DNA of 12,342 bases, from contig JAEZLX010000072.1 in assembly GCA_023415035.1 (NCBI GenBank), forward strand, positions 1 to 12,342, in the 5' to 3' direction. The notes under the pieces were generated by a model that saw nothing but the letters and a program-made list of their open reading frames with translations, made no database searches and had not been told where the DNA came from. The translations under genes and the position numbers were made by a program. Origin of the DNA: Pseudomonadota bacterium. GTDB lineage: Bacteria > Pseudomonadota > Gammaproteobacteria > Burkholderiales > Burkholderiaceae_C. Each line of letters begins with the position of its first letter. Position 1 is the first letter of the stretch. Positions 12,231-12,342 of the stretch are shown one piece after another.

Positions 12231-12342
12231 GGCTCTGTCACCTAATCGTGTTGGCGGGTAAGATGGTGCACCATGCGCCGTCGCGACTTCCAGCGGCTTG
12301 TCGACTCTCTCAAGAGCCTGAGCCCGCACCAACTCCATCAGC
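12231..12342 (+). mobile_element. Left end of an insertion sequence, probably IS1595 family
   Basis: The boundary is placed at GGCTCTGTCACCTAATCGTG (12231-12250), which I recognise as resembling IS1595-family terminal repeats. The transposase frame begins 42 bases further in. The bases just outside are A-rich (AAAAGAAA at 12223-12230) and would be the 8-bp target duplication if this boundary is right; the other end is beyond the window, so it cannot be confirmed. The insertion lies in the nadA downstream spacer and disrupts no visible gene. Confidence 0.65.
12273..12342 (+). CDS. IS1595 family transposase, 5' end only
   Basis: The first 23 codons are visible, starting at ATG 12273 and running off the right edge. 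The start MRRRDFQRLVDSLKSLSP, followed by an H-Q-L rich stretch, resembles the N-terminal helix of IS1595-family transposases, which precedes a zinc-ribbon and the DDE-type catalytic domain. Neither domain is visible here. The assignment relies on this short match and the terminal-repeat-like sequence upstream; another family with a similar leader is possible. Confidence 0.62.
   Translation, partial: MRRRDFQRLVDSLKSLSPHQLHQ

Noticed and set aside
1..12342. tRNA/rRNA genes, CRISPR arrays, defence genes, prophage, or a biosynthetic cluster
   Set aside because: No cloverleaf or rRNA-like stretch, no spaced direct repeats, and every long plus-supported frame matches a known core-metabolism or housekeeping family.

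Overview
This window is GC-rich (roughly two thirds G+C) and almost fully coding. It reads as a chromosomal housekeeping segment of a betaproteobacterium. PanB, PanC, FolE and NadA have the sequence style of Burkholderiales, most likely Comamonadaceae. This placement rests on remembered protein families, not on a database search. There are no tRNA or rRNA genes, no CRISPR array and no phage genes. The only mobile DNA seen is the left end of an insertion sequence, apparently of the IS1595 family, at the right edge.

Layout from left to right. The 3' end of an endonuclease/exonuclease/phosphatase (EEP, YbhP-like) gene overlaps clsB, a cardiolipin synthase. Next come folE (GTP cyclohydrolase I), a complete BLUF blue-light photoreceptor gene and a YitT-type membrane protein gene, all on the plus strand. 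The YitT gene is preceded by a compact control region with an FNR/CRP-like box and repeated TCAAGGCGC elements. Converging on it from the minus strand is the set gpmA - ctpA (S41 peptidase) - hesA/moeB-like E1 enzyme, with strong hairpins in both internal gaps.

Divergent from gpmA is a plus-strand series: membrane-anchored rhodanese, grxC, secB and gpsA. The two directions share a short region in which the two candidate -10 elements overlap. gpsA meets the minus-strand pair panB-panC tail to tail with a 10-base gap. panB and nadA are divergent, separated by about 245 bases with candidate promoters for both. nadA is followed by a hairpin and then the insertion-sequence end.

How the genes fit together. 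panB and panC make pantothenate for CoA, nadA starts NAD synthesis, folE starts folate/pterin synthesis, gpmA serves glycolysis and gpsA supplies glycerol-3-phosphate for phospholipids, which links loosely to clsB. Rhodanese, GrxC and SecB form a sulfur/redox and protein-export neighbourhood also known from gammaproteobacteria. I found no convincing unknown multigene system. The most interesting items are regulatory or contextual: the YitT control region, the folE-BLUF pairing, the phosphoglycerate mutase replacement at a conserved locus, the two divergent promoter regions and the intergenic hairpins.
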